Counted from the first letter of the stretch, positions 38,528 through 48,193 are shown. The stretch is 64,000 bases of DNA from Flavobacterium sp. MC2016-06 (GCF_009711165.2 NZ_WMID02000005.1:62001-126000); one strand, 5' to 3'. Notes: generated by a model from the letters alone, not told the origin. A program made the numbers and translations.

Positions 38528-41500
38528 GTGAATTTTATCCAATTAAAAAATATAGTTTCTCTTCAAAAAGATAAAATAGTTTTGTCTTGTTTTGCTTTGC
38601 TTCTCAGCATTAATACTGCAATTGGTCAAAATACTTTCCCAGACATTACAAAAACAAAAGAAGGAAAACTTACCTATACCGCAGATAAATTAGGAAACCT
38701 AATACCTGATTTTTCTTTTGCAGGATACATGTCATCAGACAAAGCAATTCCAAACCTTGAGAATAAAATTTTTGTCCCAAAACAAGAACAAGATGCAACT
38801 CAAAAAATACAAGCCGCGATAGATTATGTTGGTAACCTAAAACCAGACAAATCAGGTTTTCGCGGAGCCGTTCTTTTAGACAAAGGAACATTTAAAATAG
38901 CAGGTACATTATACATTAGAAAATCGGGAGTAGTACTTCGCGGAAGCGGGAATACCGAAAACGGCACCATACTTTTAGGAACCGGGTTAGAAAGAGAATC
39001 TCTTATTAGAATTCTGGGTGTAGATGACAGAAAATACAATGAAACATTCGAATTAGCAGTCACTTTTTCTCCATTAGGAACACAAAAAATCCAGCTGAAA
39101 GATGCCTCAAAACTAAAAGTTTCAGACGAAATAATCATTAGTAATCCATTAACCGATAATTGGATTAAGGAATTAAAAATGCAGGATTTTGGTGGTGAAA
39201 CTTCTTGGATTGGATGGAAAAAAGACGATTGGAATATGAACTGGAACAGAGTCATTACCAATATTAAAGGAAATGAAATTACTGTAAATACTCCATTAAC
39301 AATGGCTTTAGATGCAGTTTACGGAACTGCAAAAGTCATTTCGTATTCTTGGGCAGGAAGAATTGAGCAAAACGGAATCGAAAATATTTTAATAAAATCG
39401 ACTTATAATGCTTCAAATCTAAAAGACGAAGAACACAGATGGCAGGCAGTCAGCATAGAAAATGCAAGAAATGCTTGGGTAAAACAAGTCAATTTTAAGC
39501 ATTTTGCAGGCGGAGCCGTTTCATTATTAAAAACAACACAGCAAATTACTGTGGAAGATTGTATTGCAACAGAACCAATTTCAGAAATAGCATCTTTTAG
39601 AAGAAATACTTTTTATACAGAAGGACAACAAACCTTATTTCAGCGTTGTTATTCAGAATACGGATATCATGATTTTGCTGTTGGAGGTTTTGGTACAACA
39701 GGACCAAATGCTTTTGTACAATGCGAATCTCACATGCCATTTGAAAACAGCGGTGCAATTGGAAGCTGGGCAACCGGAGTTTTATTTGATATTGTAAACA
39801 TCGACGGAGCATCATTAAGTTACAACAATAGAGAACAAGGCGGAAGAGGAGCAGGATGGACTGCAGCAAACAGTGTAATCTGGGAATCTACGGCATCAAA
39901 AATAGAATGTTACAGTCCGCCAACAGCACTAAATTGGGCTTTTGGAGTTTGGGGACAATTTGGTGGCAACGGAATCTGGAAAGATGTAAACGCACATATC
40001 AGCCCAAGAAGTTTATTCTACACACAATTAGAAAACCGTTTAGGAACACTTCCCGTAAAACCATATATTTATGATTTAGGTTCAGAACCATCTTCAAGTC
40101 CAACAGTAGAAGTTGCTAAAGAATTAACTCAAAATTCAGTTACAACAGCAAAGAGTTTACAGCAATTAATTGTAGAAGTCTCTCAATTAAATCCAGTAAA
40201 TACATCAAATGTAAAACTTAAAAATGCTGATGATTTAAAACCAGCAGAAAATAAAACAGCTGCAGTTTCAAAAATAAAATCAGAAAATGGTTTATTAACT
40301 TTTGAAGGTAAATTGATTGCTGGAAAACAAATGAATACAGCGTGGTGGAGAGGAAGTTTATTAGACGATGATGTCAATAAAGCATTACCTCACGTTACCC
40401 GTTTTGTTCCCGGAAGAAATGGAACCGGACTTACAGACAAAGTAGAAGATGTAGTTGATTATTTGAAAGCCAAAAATATTATTGCCCTCGAACACAATTA
40501 CGGTTTATGGTACGACAGAAGAATGGACGATCACGAACGTGTTCGCCGTATCGATGCCGATGCTTGGCCTCCATATTACGAACAGCCTTTTGCAAGAAGC
40601 GGACAAGATTTGGCTTGGGATCATTTAAGCAAATATGACTTAACAAAATTTAATGATTGGTATTGGAATCGCCTAGAAACTTTCGCCAATTTAGCCGAAA
40701 CAAACGGGCAGTTGTTAATCAATCAGCAATATTTTCAGCACAATATAATAGAAGCTGGCGCACATTGGGCAAGTTCACCTTGGCGTTCTGCAAACAATAT
40801 CAACAGTACAGGTTTTCCAGAACCGCCGCCGTATGCAGGAGACAAACGTATTTTTATGGCAGAGCAGTTTTATGATATTAACAATCCGCAGAGAAGAAAA
40901 TTACATCAAGGATTTATCCGTAAATCATTAGAAAATTTTCAGGATAATAGTAACGTAATTCAGTTGACAAGTGCAGAATTTACAGGTCCATTACATTTTA
41001 TGGAATTCTGGCTGGATGAAGTACAAAAATGGAAAGACGAAACAGGTAAAAAAGGACTTATTGGTTTAAGTGCAACCAAAGATGTTCAAGATGCTATTTT
41101 AAATGATGCAAAAAGAGTAAAAACAGTTGATGTAATTGATATTCGTTATTGGTATTACAAAGAAGACGGTTCAGCTTATGCACCAGAAGGCGGTGTAAAT
41201 TTAGCGCCGCGCCAGCATGCAAGAAAACTAAAAACAGGAAAAGAAGTAGAAAATCAAGTATATCGCGCCATTAGCGAATACCGAGAAAAATACCCAGAAA
41301 AAGTGATTTTGTATTCAACAGATGCATCTTCAAGATTTGGATGGGCAGTTTTAATGGCAGGAGCTTCATTGCCGGCAATTCCAAAAGTAGAATTACCACA
41401 ATTTTACACTGCACTTTCAGAGATGAAACCAGCAGCAGGAACTACTTTTTCAGACAATCTTTGGACCTTACAAAATAAAGGAAAAAGCTGTCTTTTTTAT

Positions 41501-41680
41501 ATGAAAAACGATCAAGATATTTCGATAGATCTTACCGATTCAAAAGGAACATTCGAAGTATATGCAATAAATACAACAACAGGAAACAGCACAAAAAAAG
41601 CAAACATAAGCGGAGGAAAAATAGTTGTAATTCCTCAATCTGAAATTAAAGAAAAAGTACTTTTTGTAGTAAAAAAGTAA
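38528..41680 (+). CDS. Beta-helix plus TIM-barrel-like fusion, putative pectin-active enzyme
   Basis: The 1050-residue protein begins with a GTG (no ATG nearby) and a signal peptide (VLSCFALLLSINTAIGQ). Residues about 60-520 look like a pectate-lyase-3-type beta-helix: IQAAIDYVGN, GAVLLDKGTFKIAGTLYI, SGVVLRGSGNTENGTILLG, ENARNAWVKQVNFKHFAGGA. A linker (about 520-590) leads to a second domain (about 590-1050) with GSLLDDDVNKALPHVTRFVPG, LEHNYGLWYDRRMDDHE, EAGAHWASSPWRS, IRYWYYKEDGSAYAPEGG and a small C-terminal sandwich. I associate the C-terminal part with the DUF6298 family from memory. Both halves could be catalytic; no reaction is known to me. It directly precedes the apiosidase. Confidence 0.65.
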   Translation: MNFIQLKNIVSLQKDKIVLSCFALLLSINTAIGQNTFPDITKTKEGKLTYTADKLGNLIPDFSFAGYMSSDKAIPNLENKIFVPKQEQDATQKIQAAIDYVGNLKPDKSGFRGAVLLDKGTFKIAGTLYIRKSGVVLRGSGNTENGTILLGTGLERESLIRILGVDDRKYNETFELAVTFSPLGTQKIQLKDASKLKVSDEIIISNPLTDNWIKELKMQDFGGETSWIGWKKDDWNMNWNRVITNIKGNEITVNTPLTMALDAVYGTAKVISYSWAGRIEQNGIENILIKSTYNASNLKDEEHRWQAVSIENARNAWVKQVNFKHFAGGAVSLLKTTQQITVEDCIATEPISEIASFRRNTFYTEGQQTLFQRCYSEYGYHDFAVGGFGTTGPNAFVQCESHMPFENSGAIGSWATGVLFDIVNIDGASLSYNNREQGGRGAGWTAANSVIWESTASKIECYSPPTALNWAFGVWGQFGGNGIWKDVNAHISPRSLFYTQLENRLGTLPVKPYIYDLGSEPSSSPTVEVAKELTQNSVTTAKSLQQLIVEVSQLNPVNTSNVKLKNADDLKPAENKTAAVSKIKSENGLLTFEGKLIAGKQMNTAWWRGSLLDDDVNKALPHVTRFVPGRNGTGLTDKVEDVVDYLKAKNIIALEHNYGLWYDRRMDDHERVRRIDADAWPPYYEQPFARSGQDLAWDHLSKYDLTKFNDWYWNRLETFANLAETNGQLLINQQYFQHNIIEAGAHWASSPWRSANNINSTGFPEPPPYAGDKRIFMAEQFYDINNPQRRKLHQGFIRKSLENFQDNSNVIQLTSAEFTGPLHFMEFWLDEVQKWKDETGKKGLIGLSATKDVQDAILNDAKRVKTVDVIDIRYWYYKEDGSAYAPEGGVNLAPRQHARKLKTGKEVENQVYRAISEYREKYPEKVILYSTDASSRFGWAVLMAGASLPAIPKVELPQFYTALSEMKPAAGTTFSDNLWTLQNKGKSCLFYMKNDQDISIDLTDSKGTFEVYAINTTTGNSTKKANISGGKIVVIPQSEIKEKVLFVVKK

Positions 41681-41688
41681 AAGAATAG

Positions 41689-41807
41689 TTTGCCACGAAT
41701 TACACGAATTAGCACGAATTTAATTAAAGCTAAATCTGCAAAATCTGCGTGAAACAAAAACACAGCCAAAATAAAAATTCGTGCTAATTCGTGTAATTCG
41801 TGGCAAA
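41689..41807. repeat. Inverted repeat TTTGCCACGAATTACACGAA with a nested CTGCGTGA unit
   Basis: Outer arms (41689-41723 and 41774-41807) match almost perfectly. A half copy of the AAATCTGCGTGAAAC family lies inside (41731-41756). Related outer arms occur at 48095, 52538 and 52753. Confidence 0.9.
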
Positions 41808-41843
41808 CAAAACCCAAAAAACATAATTCCAAAATAAACCAAA

Positions 41844-43247
41844 ATGAATCTGAAAATTAAATATCTATACGCCCTTTGTATAAGTTTTTTGTTTACAGCA
41901 CAAAGCGGATTTTCACAATCTGCAAAAACAAAAGCATTACCAAAAATTCAAGTTTCAAAAAACCAGCACTATTTTGTAACCGAAGATCAGAAACCATTTT
42001 TCTGGCTGGGAGACACAGGCTGGCTGACATTTGGGAAATTAGACAGAGAAGGCGTAAATAAATATTTTCAGGATAGAAAATCAAAAGGATTCAATGTAGT
42101 TCAAGTTATGGTTTTGCATAATATAAATGCCGTAAACGTTTACGGTGACGCAGCTTTGATAAATGAAGATGTTTCGAAACCATTAATAACATCAGGCAAT
42201 AATTTTAGCAATGCAGCAGAATATGATTACTGGGATCATGTAGATTATACGTTAGATGTTGCTCAGAAAAACGGAATCTATGTAGCTATGGTCCCAGTTT
42301 GGGGAACAAATGTTTCAAAAGGAAATAAAGTCAGCAAAGAACAAGCAGAAAAATATGCTAAATTTTTAGCAGACCGCTATAAAAACAGAACCAACATAAT
42401 TTGGTTAAACGGAGGTGATACACACGGAAACGAGTTTACAGACATCTGGAACGCGATCGGAAGCACTTTGAAAACCAATAATCCTGATCAGTTAGTGACT
42501 TTTCACCCTTTCGGTCGCACAGATTCCTCAGATAATTATCAAAATTCAAAATGGTTAGATTTTAATATGTTTCAATCAGGTCATAGAAGATACGATCAGG
42601 ATTCAATAAAAACGAATTTTAAAGAAGACAATTACAAATTTGTTTTAAGAGATTTCGAATTAAAACCAACAAAACCAACATTAGACGGAGAACCATCTTA
42701 CGAAGGAATTCCGCACGGTTTACACGATACATTACAGCCAAAATGGACAGCAAGTGATGTTCGTCGTTACGGATATTGGTCTGTATTTTCTGGAGCAGCA
42801 GGTTATACTTACGGACACAGTGCCGTAATGCAGATGTTTAGAAAAGGAGACAAACCAGCATACGGAAACAAAGAATTATGGACATCGGCAATTAATGCGC
42901 CAGGCTCAGGACAAATGATTTTTATTAAAAAGTTAATGGAAAGATATAATTCATTAGATCGTATTCCAGATGGGAGTTTAATTGCAAATCAAGGTGAGAA
43001 GTATGATTATTTAGCTGGAATAAGAGGTGTGAATTTCGCTTTAATTTATACTTATAACGGAAGAAGTATTTCTGTTAATATGGGGAAAATTTTAGGAGAG
43101 AATGTTCACACAAGTTGGTATAATCCAAGAAACGGTGAGAGAAAGCAGATTGGATTTTTTGAAAACAAAGGCGTCAAAGAATTTCAACCTTCAGGGAAAA
43201 AAGAAGATGGCAATGACTGGGTTTTGATTTTAGAGTCTGAAGAATAA
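41844..43247 (+). CDS. Apiosidase, GH140 family (DUF4038)
   Basis: The 467-residue secreted protein has a signal peptide (SFLFTAQSGFSQ), a TIM barrel opening with PFFWLGDTGWLTFGKLDREG and a small C-terminal sandwich. The catalytic pair of GH140 is visible as Asp192 in WLNGGDTHG and Glu283 in LDGEPSYEGIPHG; the founding RG-II enzyme uses Asp187 and Glu284. GH140 releases or cleaves next to D-apiose in RG-II side chains A and B by hydrolysis of the apiose-galacturonate bond. This is the most substrate-diagnostic gene of the window. The C-terminal DUF5060-like end (YNPRNGERKQIGFF) is typical. It lies between the beta-helix fusion and GH28. Confidence 0.9.
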   Translation: MNLKIKYLYALCISFLFTAQSGFSQSAKTKALPKIQVSKNQHYFVTEDQKPFFWLGDTGWLTFGKLDREGVNKYFQDRKSKGFNVVQVMVLHNINAVNVYGDAALINEDVSKPLITSGNNFSNAAEYDYWDHVDYTLDVAQKNGIYVAMVPVWGTNVSKGNKVSKEQAEKYAKFLADRYKNRTNIIWLNGGDTHGNEFTDIWNAIGSTLKTNNPDQLVTFHPFGRTDSSDNYQNSKWLDFNMFQSGHRRYDQDSIKTNFKEDNYKFVLRDFELKPTKPTLDGEPSYEGIPHGLHDTLQPKWTASDVRRYGYWSVFSGAAGYTYGHSAVMQMFRKGDKPAYGNKELWTSAINAPGSGQMIFIKKLMERYNSLDRIPDGSLIANQGEKYDYLAGIRGVNFALIYTYNGRSISVNMGKILGENVHTSWYNPRNGERKQIGFFENKGVKEFQPSGKKEDGNDWVLILESEE

Positions 43248-43279
43248 AAAAATCTTGAATTCGTGCCAATAACCACAAT

Positions 43280-43381
43280 CTTGTCATTTCGACGGAGGAG
43301 AAATCTCCGCAAGAAACTAACATAAAGTTTATCAAGCATGAGGAGTTACTAACGGAGATTTCTCGTTCCTCGAAATGACTA
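43280..43381. repeat. TTGTCATTTCGA palindrome copy with unlike arm cores
   Basis: The left arm has TTTCGACGGAGGAGAAATC and the right arm, read inverted, TTTCGAGGAACGAGAAATC. A single-arm ATCTGCAAAATCTGCGTGAA unit follows at about 43451-43471. Confidence 0.9.
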
Positions 43382-43486
43382 AAATGAGAGTAAAATCTGC
43401 GAGAATCTTTATAATCTGTGGCAAAAATACCAACACAAAGATCTGCTAAAATCTGCAAAATCTGCGTGAAACAAAAAACAAAAACA

Positions 43487-45055
43487 ATGAAAAATATACT
43501 ATTCATTCTCTGCTTCATAACAGGATTTAATACCGCTTTCGCGAATGACGGCTGGTTGAATATCCTAAATGAAGGAGGAAATAACAAAGGAGTAAAATGT
43601 ACAGAAGCCATTCAGAAAGCCATTGAAAAAGCATCACAAAATGGCGGTGGAACAATTTTTTTCCCAGCTGGAGAATATTTAACAGGCGCTTTAAAACTAA
43701 AAAGTAACATTACTATTTATTTAGATTCGGGTGCACTTTTAAAATTTTCAGAGAATTTTGATGATTATCTGCCCTTTGTAGAAATGCGTTACGAAGGAAT
43801 TGTAATGCAGAGTTTTTCGCCTTTATTTTATGCCAAAGATGCCGAGAACATTACCATAAAAGGAAGAGGTGTTATCGACGGACAAGGAAAAGCTTGGTGG
43901 AATGAAGTGTACAGAATTGAAAGTTCAAAAGAACCTTTACCTCTTACCAAATATCAAAAAATGTGGGAAGAACAAAACAAAGGTTTATTTACAGAACCTT
44001 ATTATAAAAGAACAATCGATAAAAAGTTTTTTAGACCCTCATTTTTTCAAACCTACAATTGCAAAAATATTTTAGTAGAAGGCGTTACGTTTCAAAACTC
44101 TCCATTTTGGACTATAAACCCAGAATTTTGCGATAATGTAACCATTACAGGGATAACGATTTTCAATCCGCATTCGCCAAATACAGACGGAATAAACCCA
44201 TCATCTTGTACCAATGTTCATATTTCAAACTGCCACATCAGCGTAGGCGATGATTGTATCACCATAAAATCAGGAAGAGACGGAGACGGCCGTAAATACG
44301 GAAAAGCAACCGAAAATGTAACCATTACCAATTGTACCATGTTAAGCGGTCACGGCGGTGTTGTAATAGGAAGCGAAATGTCGGGCGGGATCAAAAAAGT
44401 AACCATTTCAAACTGTGTTTTTGATGGAACAGACAGAGGAATCCGCATTAAATCGGCTCGCGGAAGAGGCGGCGTTGTAGAAGATATTCGTGTAGACAAT
44501 ATCGTCATGAAAAATATCAAAGAAGAAGCCATTATTTTGGACTTGTTTTATGATAAAGACAATGCAGTTGAGCCGGTTACAGAGCGCACGCCAATCTTCA
44601 GAAACATCCACATTAGTAATGTTACAGGTGTAAATGTAAATAAAGCAGGATTTGTTCGTGGAATTTCTGAAATGCCAATCCAAAACATCACTTTTTCTAA
44701 CATCAATATGGATGGAAAAGAAGGTTTTACAGTAAATACAGCGACAGATATTGAATTTCACGATGTAAAAGTAAATGCAACTGTTGGTTCTTCTTTCAAA
44801 ATTTCAGACTCTAAAAACATGATTTTAGACAATGTAGGTTCATCAACACCAATAAAAGGAATTCCAGTTATCAAAATCGATAATGCTTCAAATATGATGA
44901 TTAATAATAATTTCCCGTTTAATGCAACCGATATTTTTATTGAAGCAGACGGAAAAGAAACAAAAAACATTTTCTTGAAAAATAATGTTTTCAATAATGT
45001 TTCGACTGTTATTAAAAAAGGTGCAGCTCTGGATAAAAAAGCAATTTCAGAATAA
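43487..45055 (+). CDS. Polygalacturonase, GH28 family
   Basis: The 522-residue enzyme has a signal peptide (LFILCFITGFNTAFA) and a right-handed beta-helix. All GH28 motifs are present: Asp234 in SPNTDGINP, Asp255-Asp256 in VGDDCITIKSG, His289 in LSGHGGVVIGSE and Arg320-Ile-Lys322 in RGIRIKSARG. It hydrolyses alpha-1,4 galacturonic acid bonds; extra loops near residues 140-190 (KYQKMWEEQNKGLF) would fit an exo- or oligosaccharide-acting enzyme. An in-frame GTG at 43418 lies in a dispersed repeat; ATG 43487 gives the correct signal peptide. It neighbours the apiosidase and a GH43-like enzyme. Confidence 0.95.
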   Translation: MKNILFILCFITGFNTAFANDGWLNILNEGGNNKGVKCTEAIQKAIEKASQNGGGTIFFPAGEYLTGALKLKSNITIYLDSGALLKFSENFDDYLPFVEMRYEGIVMQSFSPLFYAKDAENITIKGRGVIDGQGKAWWNEVYRIESSKEPLPLTKYQKMWEEQNKGLFTEPYYKRTIDKKFFRPSFFQTYNCKNILVEGVTFQNSPFWTINPEFCDNVTITGITIFNPHSPNTDGINPSSCTNVHISNCHISVGDDCITIKSGRDGDGRKYGKATENVTITNCTMLSGHGGVVIGSEMSGGIKKVTISNCVFDGTDRGIRIKSARGRGGVVEDIRVDNIVMKNIKEEAIILDLFYDKDNAVEPVTERTPIFRNIHISNVTGVNVNKAGFVRGISEMPIQNITFSNINMDGKEGFTVNTATDIEFHDVKVNATVGSSFKISDSKNMILDNVGSSTPIKGIPVIKIDNASNMMINNNFPFNATDIFIEADGKETKNIFLKNNVFNNVSTVIKKGAALDKKAISE

Positions 45056-45068
45056 TTATATACGCGTA

Positions 45069-45146
45069 TCCTAACAGGTTTCAAAAACCTGTTAGGTATT
45101 ACTATAAGCGCAAACTATACCAACAAGGTTTTAGAAACCTTGCAGG
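45069..45146. repeat. Two hairpins of the AACAGG/CAAGG families
   Basis: CCTAACAGGTTTCAAAAACC continuing TGTTAGG at 45069-45095, and a CAACAAGGTTTTAGAAACCTTG hairpin (20-base core) at about 45121-45143. Confidence 0.8.
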
Positions 45147-45162
45147 AAAAGAAAAGTAAGAC

Positions 45163-46080
45163 ATGAAAAAAATATTCATCATCATAGCCCTTTCACTTTT
45201 TGCGATCAGTTATTCGCAGAAAAAGAAAGAAATTTATCTTTTTACGTCGTTTCGGGAACCAGCAACAGAAGGTTTATATCTAGCATACAGCGAAGACGGG
45301 TACCATTGGAAAGGTCTAGAAGGATCATTCTTAAAACCCGAAATCGGAGCCAGTAAAATCATGCGCGATCCGTCAATCGTAAAAGGTGCAGATGATACTT
45401 ATCATTTGGTTTGGACAACAGATTGGAAAGGCGGCAATGGTTTTGGATATGCAAGTTCTAAAGACTTAATACATTGGTCAAAACAAGAATATATTTCAGT
45501 TATGAAAAACGAACCAGATGTAGTAAACGTTTGGGCGCCAGAAATTTTTTATGACGATGTAAAGAAAGAATACATCATTATTTGGGCTTCTACAATTCCG
45601 TTTAGATTTGAAAAAGGACAGGAAGAAGAAAATAACAACCATAGAATGTATTCTGTAACCACTAAGGATTTTAAAACATTTACAGAGGCCAAATTATTTT
45701 ATGATCCTGGTTACAGCGTAATAGATTGTGTGATAGTAAAAAAAGACAAGAAAGAGTATGTGTTAGTCTTAAAAGACAATACAAGACCTATGCGAAATAT
45801 AAAAGTAGCATTCGGAAAATCGGCTTTAGGACCATTTGGAAAAAGCTCAGAACCTTTTACCGCTCATTTATCAGAAGGACCAACCGTAGTCAAAGTAGAT
45901 AAAAAATGGTTGATTTATTACGACAATTACGGAGAGAAAAATTATAAAGCATCAAGTACTTCAGATTTTGTTCATTTTGAAGATGTTTCGTCAAAAATAA
46001 GCCTTCCCGAAGGACACAAACACGGAACGATAACAACAATTTCCGAAGAAACTTTAAAAGGCTTAATTGAAAAGAAATAA
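45163..46080 (+). CDS. GH43-family glycosidase
   Basis: The 305-residue protein has a short signal peptide (FIIIALSLFAISYSQ) and a single five-bladed propeller. The GH43 acidic triad can be placed: Asp69 in MRDPSIVKG (base), Asp188 in SVIDCVIVKK (transition-state Asp) and Glu238 in LSEGPTVVKVD (acid). GLYLAYSEDGYHWKGLE, GFGYASSKDLIHWSKQ and VWAPEIFYDDVKKEYIIIW are typical blade phrases. Arabinofuranosidase or galactosidase activity on pectin side chains would fit; the exact one cannot be read from sequence. It is short for GH43 and has no carbohydrate-binding domain. Confidence 0.85.
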   Translation: MKKIFIIIALSLFAISYSQKKKEIYLFTSFREPATEGLYLAYSEDGYHWKGLEGSFLKPEIGASKIMRDPSIVKGADDTYHLVWTTDWKGGNGFGYASSKDLIHWSKQEYISVMKNEPDVVNVWAPEIFYDDVKKEYIIIWASTIPFRFEKGQEEENNNHRMYSVTTKDFKTFTEAKLFYDPGYSVIDCVIVKKDKKEYVLVLKDNTRPMRNIKVAFGKSALGPFGKSSEPFTAHLSEGPTVVKVDKKWLIYYDNYGEKNYKASSTSDFVHFEDVSSKISLPEGHKHGTITTISEETLKGLIEKK

Positions 46081-46100
46081 CTAAAAAAATAATCAGCCAA

Positions 46101-46147
46101 ATCTGCTAAATCTGCGTGAAAAAAATAAGCACGCAGATTTAGCAGAT
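46101..46147. repeat. Inverted repeat, ATCTGCTAAATCTGCGTG, 18-bp perfect arms
   Basis: Arms 46101-46118 and 46130-46147, with an extra CAAGCAGAT unit behind, as in the copy at 14541-14610. Confidence 0.95.
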
Positions 46148-46214
46148 CAAGCAGATAAAATGAAGATTAAAAAATCATTTAAATCTGTGAAATCTGTGGC
46201 AAAAAAGAAAAATA

Positions 46215-48086
46215 ATGATTGCATTTCAGAACATAAAAAGTAACATCGTAACAGCGGCCATTTTGTTAACTATTGGAGTAGTAAATACTGCAATAGCACA
46301 GAATGATACGGTGCGTTATGTTGGCAAAACACTTTCAAACATAGATTATCATCACGGGCAGTTAAGTCCTGCGGTTGGAGTACACGCTACGCAGATTATG
46401 CGTGCCAGCAGAGAACATAAAGAAAAAGCAGACGGTTTTGGCTGGACATACAACCATCAGCCAATGTTAGCCTATTGGAACAATACTTTTTACCTGCATT
46501 ATTTAAGTGATCCAACAGGAGAACATATTCCGCCCGGACAGACGTTATTAATGACATCTAAAGACGGAACAACTTGGACAAAACCCGAAGTGATTTTCCC
46601 GATTTACCGCATTCCCGACGGATTTAAAAAAGAAGGTGTAGAAGGTGTTGCCAAAAATCTAGATGCCGTAATGCACCAGCGTATGGGATTTTATACGTCA
46701 TCTGATAATCGATTACTTGCCTCAGGGTATTACGGAATTGCAATGGATGAAAAAGACGATCCAAATGACGGAAAAGGAATCGGGCGTGTTGTTAGAGAAA
46801 TTTATAAAGACGGAAGTTTTGGTCCAATTTATTTCATCAGATATAATAAAAGCTGGAATGAATCCTCAACAAAATTTCCATTTTATAAAAAAGCCAAAGA
46901 CAAAAAGTTTATTAAAGCCTGTGACGAATTACTTTCTAAACCTTTGTTAATGCAGCAATGGGTGGAAGAAGCCGACAGAGACGATGAATTAATTCCGTTG
47001 AAGAAACAATTTAAAGCCTTTAGTTCTTATCACTTACCAAACGGAAATGTAGTAGGATTATGGAAATTTGCTTTAACATCTATTAGTAAAGACGAAGGAA
47101 AAACATGGGAATATAACCCAACAAGAGCGCCTGGTTTTGTAAACAGCAATGCTAAAATCTGGGGACAAAAAACCTCAGACAATAAATATGCAACCCTTTA
47201 CAATCCGTCTGAATACCGCTGGCCATTGGCAATTTCGACCAGTAATGACGGTTTAAATTATAATGATTTATTATTAGTTCACGGCGAAGTAAGTCCGATG
47301 CGATATGGTGGAAATTACAAATCTGCAGGCCCACAATACGTTCGAGGAATCTCTGAAGGCGATGGAATACCGCCAGACGGAAAACTTTGGGTAGGTTACA
47401 GCATGAACAAAGAAGATATTTGGGTAGCTTCAATTCCAGTTCCTGTAACTTCTGTGGTAACAGAAAATGTAAATGATGTTTTTAATAATCTTCCAAATGG
47501 AGAAGAATTAAAACTTTGGAATACTTACGATCTTTCTTGGGCTTCGACTAAAATAGAAAAGAAAGCAGACGGCAAAAAATGGTTAACATTAAGAGATCAA
47601 GACTTTTTTGATTATTCGCGTGCCGAACGTGTGATTCCTTTTGCAGAAAAAATGGAAGCCGTTTTTACCGTAATGCCGGAGCAGAATAATCATGGTTTAT
47701 TGCAAATTGAATTTCAAAATAAACAAGGATTACCAGCCGTAAGATTGGTTTTTGATTCTGATGGTTTATTGAAAACTAAAACTGGTGCACGTTTTAATAC
47801 AATTGCAAAATACGAAGCCAACAAAGTATATAAAATCACGGTTAAATTGAATGCAAAAAAGCGTTCATATACCATAAAAGTAAACGACGAAAAAGAATCA
47901 ACCAAGATATTTTATGCACCAGTAGATGGATTTGAAAGAATAATGTTCCGCACAGGTGAGCAGAGACATTCGCCAGACGCAGACACAGAACCAGATATAG
48001 ATGATTTCGTTGATTTACCAGATACAGGAAAATTAATTCCCGAAGCTGTATTCAATATTGAATCTTTGGTTACGAAAAAGTTGTAA
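46215..48086 (+). CDS. Secreted BNR/sialidase-like beta-propeller with C-terminal sandwich
   Basis: The 623-residue product has a signal peptide (TAAILLTIGVVNTAIAQ), a six-bladed-like propeller (about 35-410) and a concanavalin/LamG-like sandwich (about 430-620, FFDYSRAERVIPFAEKMEAVF and VRLVFDSDGLLKTKTG). Blade phrases include QPMLAYWNNTFYLHYLSDPTGEH, LLMTSKDGTTWTKPEVIF, SISKDEGKTWEYNP and WPLAISTSNDGLNY, i.e. Asp-box-like motifs. HHGQLSPAVGVHATQIMR near the start is distinctive. I know similar secreted proteins in pectin loci, but not an established activity; a sialidase role is unlikely here. A polysaccharide lyase with propeller fold is an alternative. Confidence 0.6.
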   Translation: MIAFQNIKSNIVTAAILLTIGVVNTAIAQNDTVRYVGKTLSNIDYHHGQLSPAVGVHATQIMRASREHKEKADGFGWTYNHQPMLAYWNNTFYLHYLSDPTGEHIPPGQTLLMTSKDGTTWTKPEVIFPIYRIPDGFKKEGVEGVAKNLDAVMHQRMGFYTSSDNRLLASGYYGIAMDEKDDPNDGKGIGRVVREIYKDGSFGPIYFIRYNKSWNESSTKFPFYKKAKDKKFIKACDELLSKPLLMQQWVEEADRDDELIPLKKQFKAFSSYHLPNGNVVGLWKFALTSISKDEGKTWEYNPTRAPGFVNSNAKIWGQKTSDNKYATLYNPSEYRWPLAISTSNDGLNYNDLLLVHGEVSPMRYGGNYKSAGPQYVRGISEGDGIPPDGKLWVGYSMNKEDIWVASIPVPVTSVVTENVNDVFNNLPNGEELKLWNTYDLSWASTKIEKKADGKKWLTLRDQDFFDYSRAERVIPFAEKMEAVFTVMPEQNNHGLLQIEFQNKQGLPAVRLVFDSDGLLKTKTGARFNTIAKYEANKVYKITVKLNAKKRSYTIKVNDEKESTKIFYAPVDGFERIMFRTGEQRHSPDADTEPDIDDFVDLPDTGKLIPEAVFNIESLVTKKL

Positions 48087-48094
48087 ATAAAAAT

Positions 48095-48180
48095 ATTGCC
48101 ACGAATTACACGAATTTGCACGAATTTTTTAATTAAGCAAAAAAGAATAATTTGTGTTAATTCGTGTAATTCGTGGCAAA
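48095..48180. repeat. Inverted repeat, TTGCCACGAATTACACGAAT family
   Basis: Near-perfect arms at both ends of an 86-base element. The right end supplies an in-frame GTG (48173) to the following gene. Confidence 0.85.
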
Positions 48181-48193
48181 AAAATATGATAGC

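Noticed and set aside
38824..39261. 145-codon antisense frame
   Set aside because: It lies inside the beta-helix gene on the other strand, without signal peptide, start context or recognisable domain.
43174..43611. 145-codon antisense frame across the GH140-GH28 gap
   Set aside because: It reads through a dispersed palindrome and the ends of two genes with clear catalytic motifs on the + strand.
46215..48086. True sialidase
   Set aside because: Asp-box-like blades are present but no convincing arginine triad, and sialic acid is not a plant pectin sugar.
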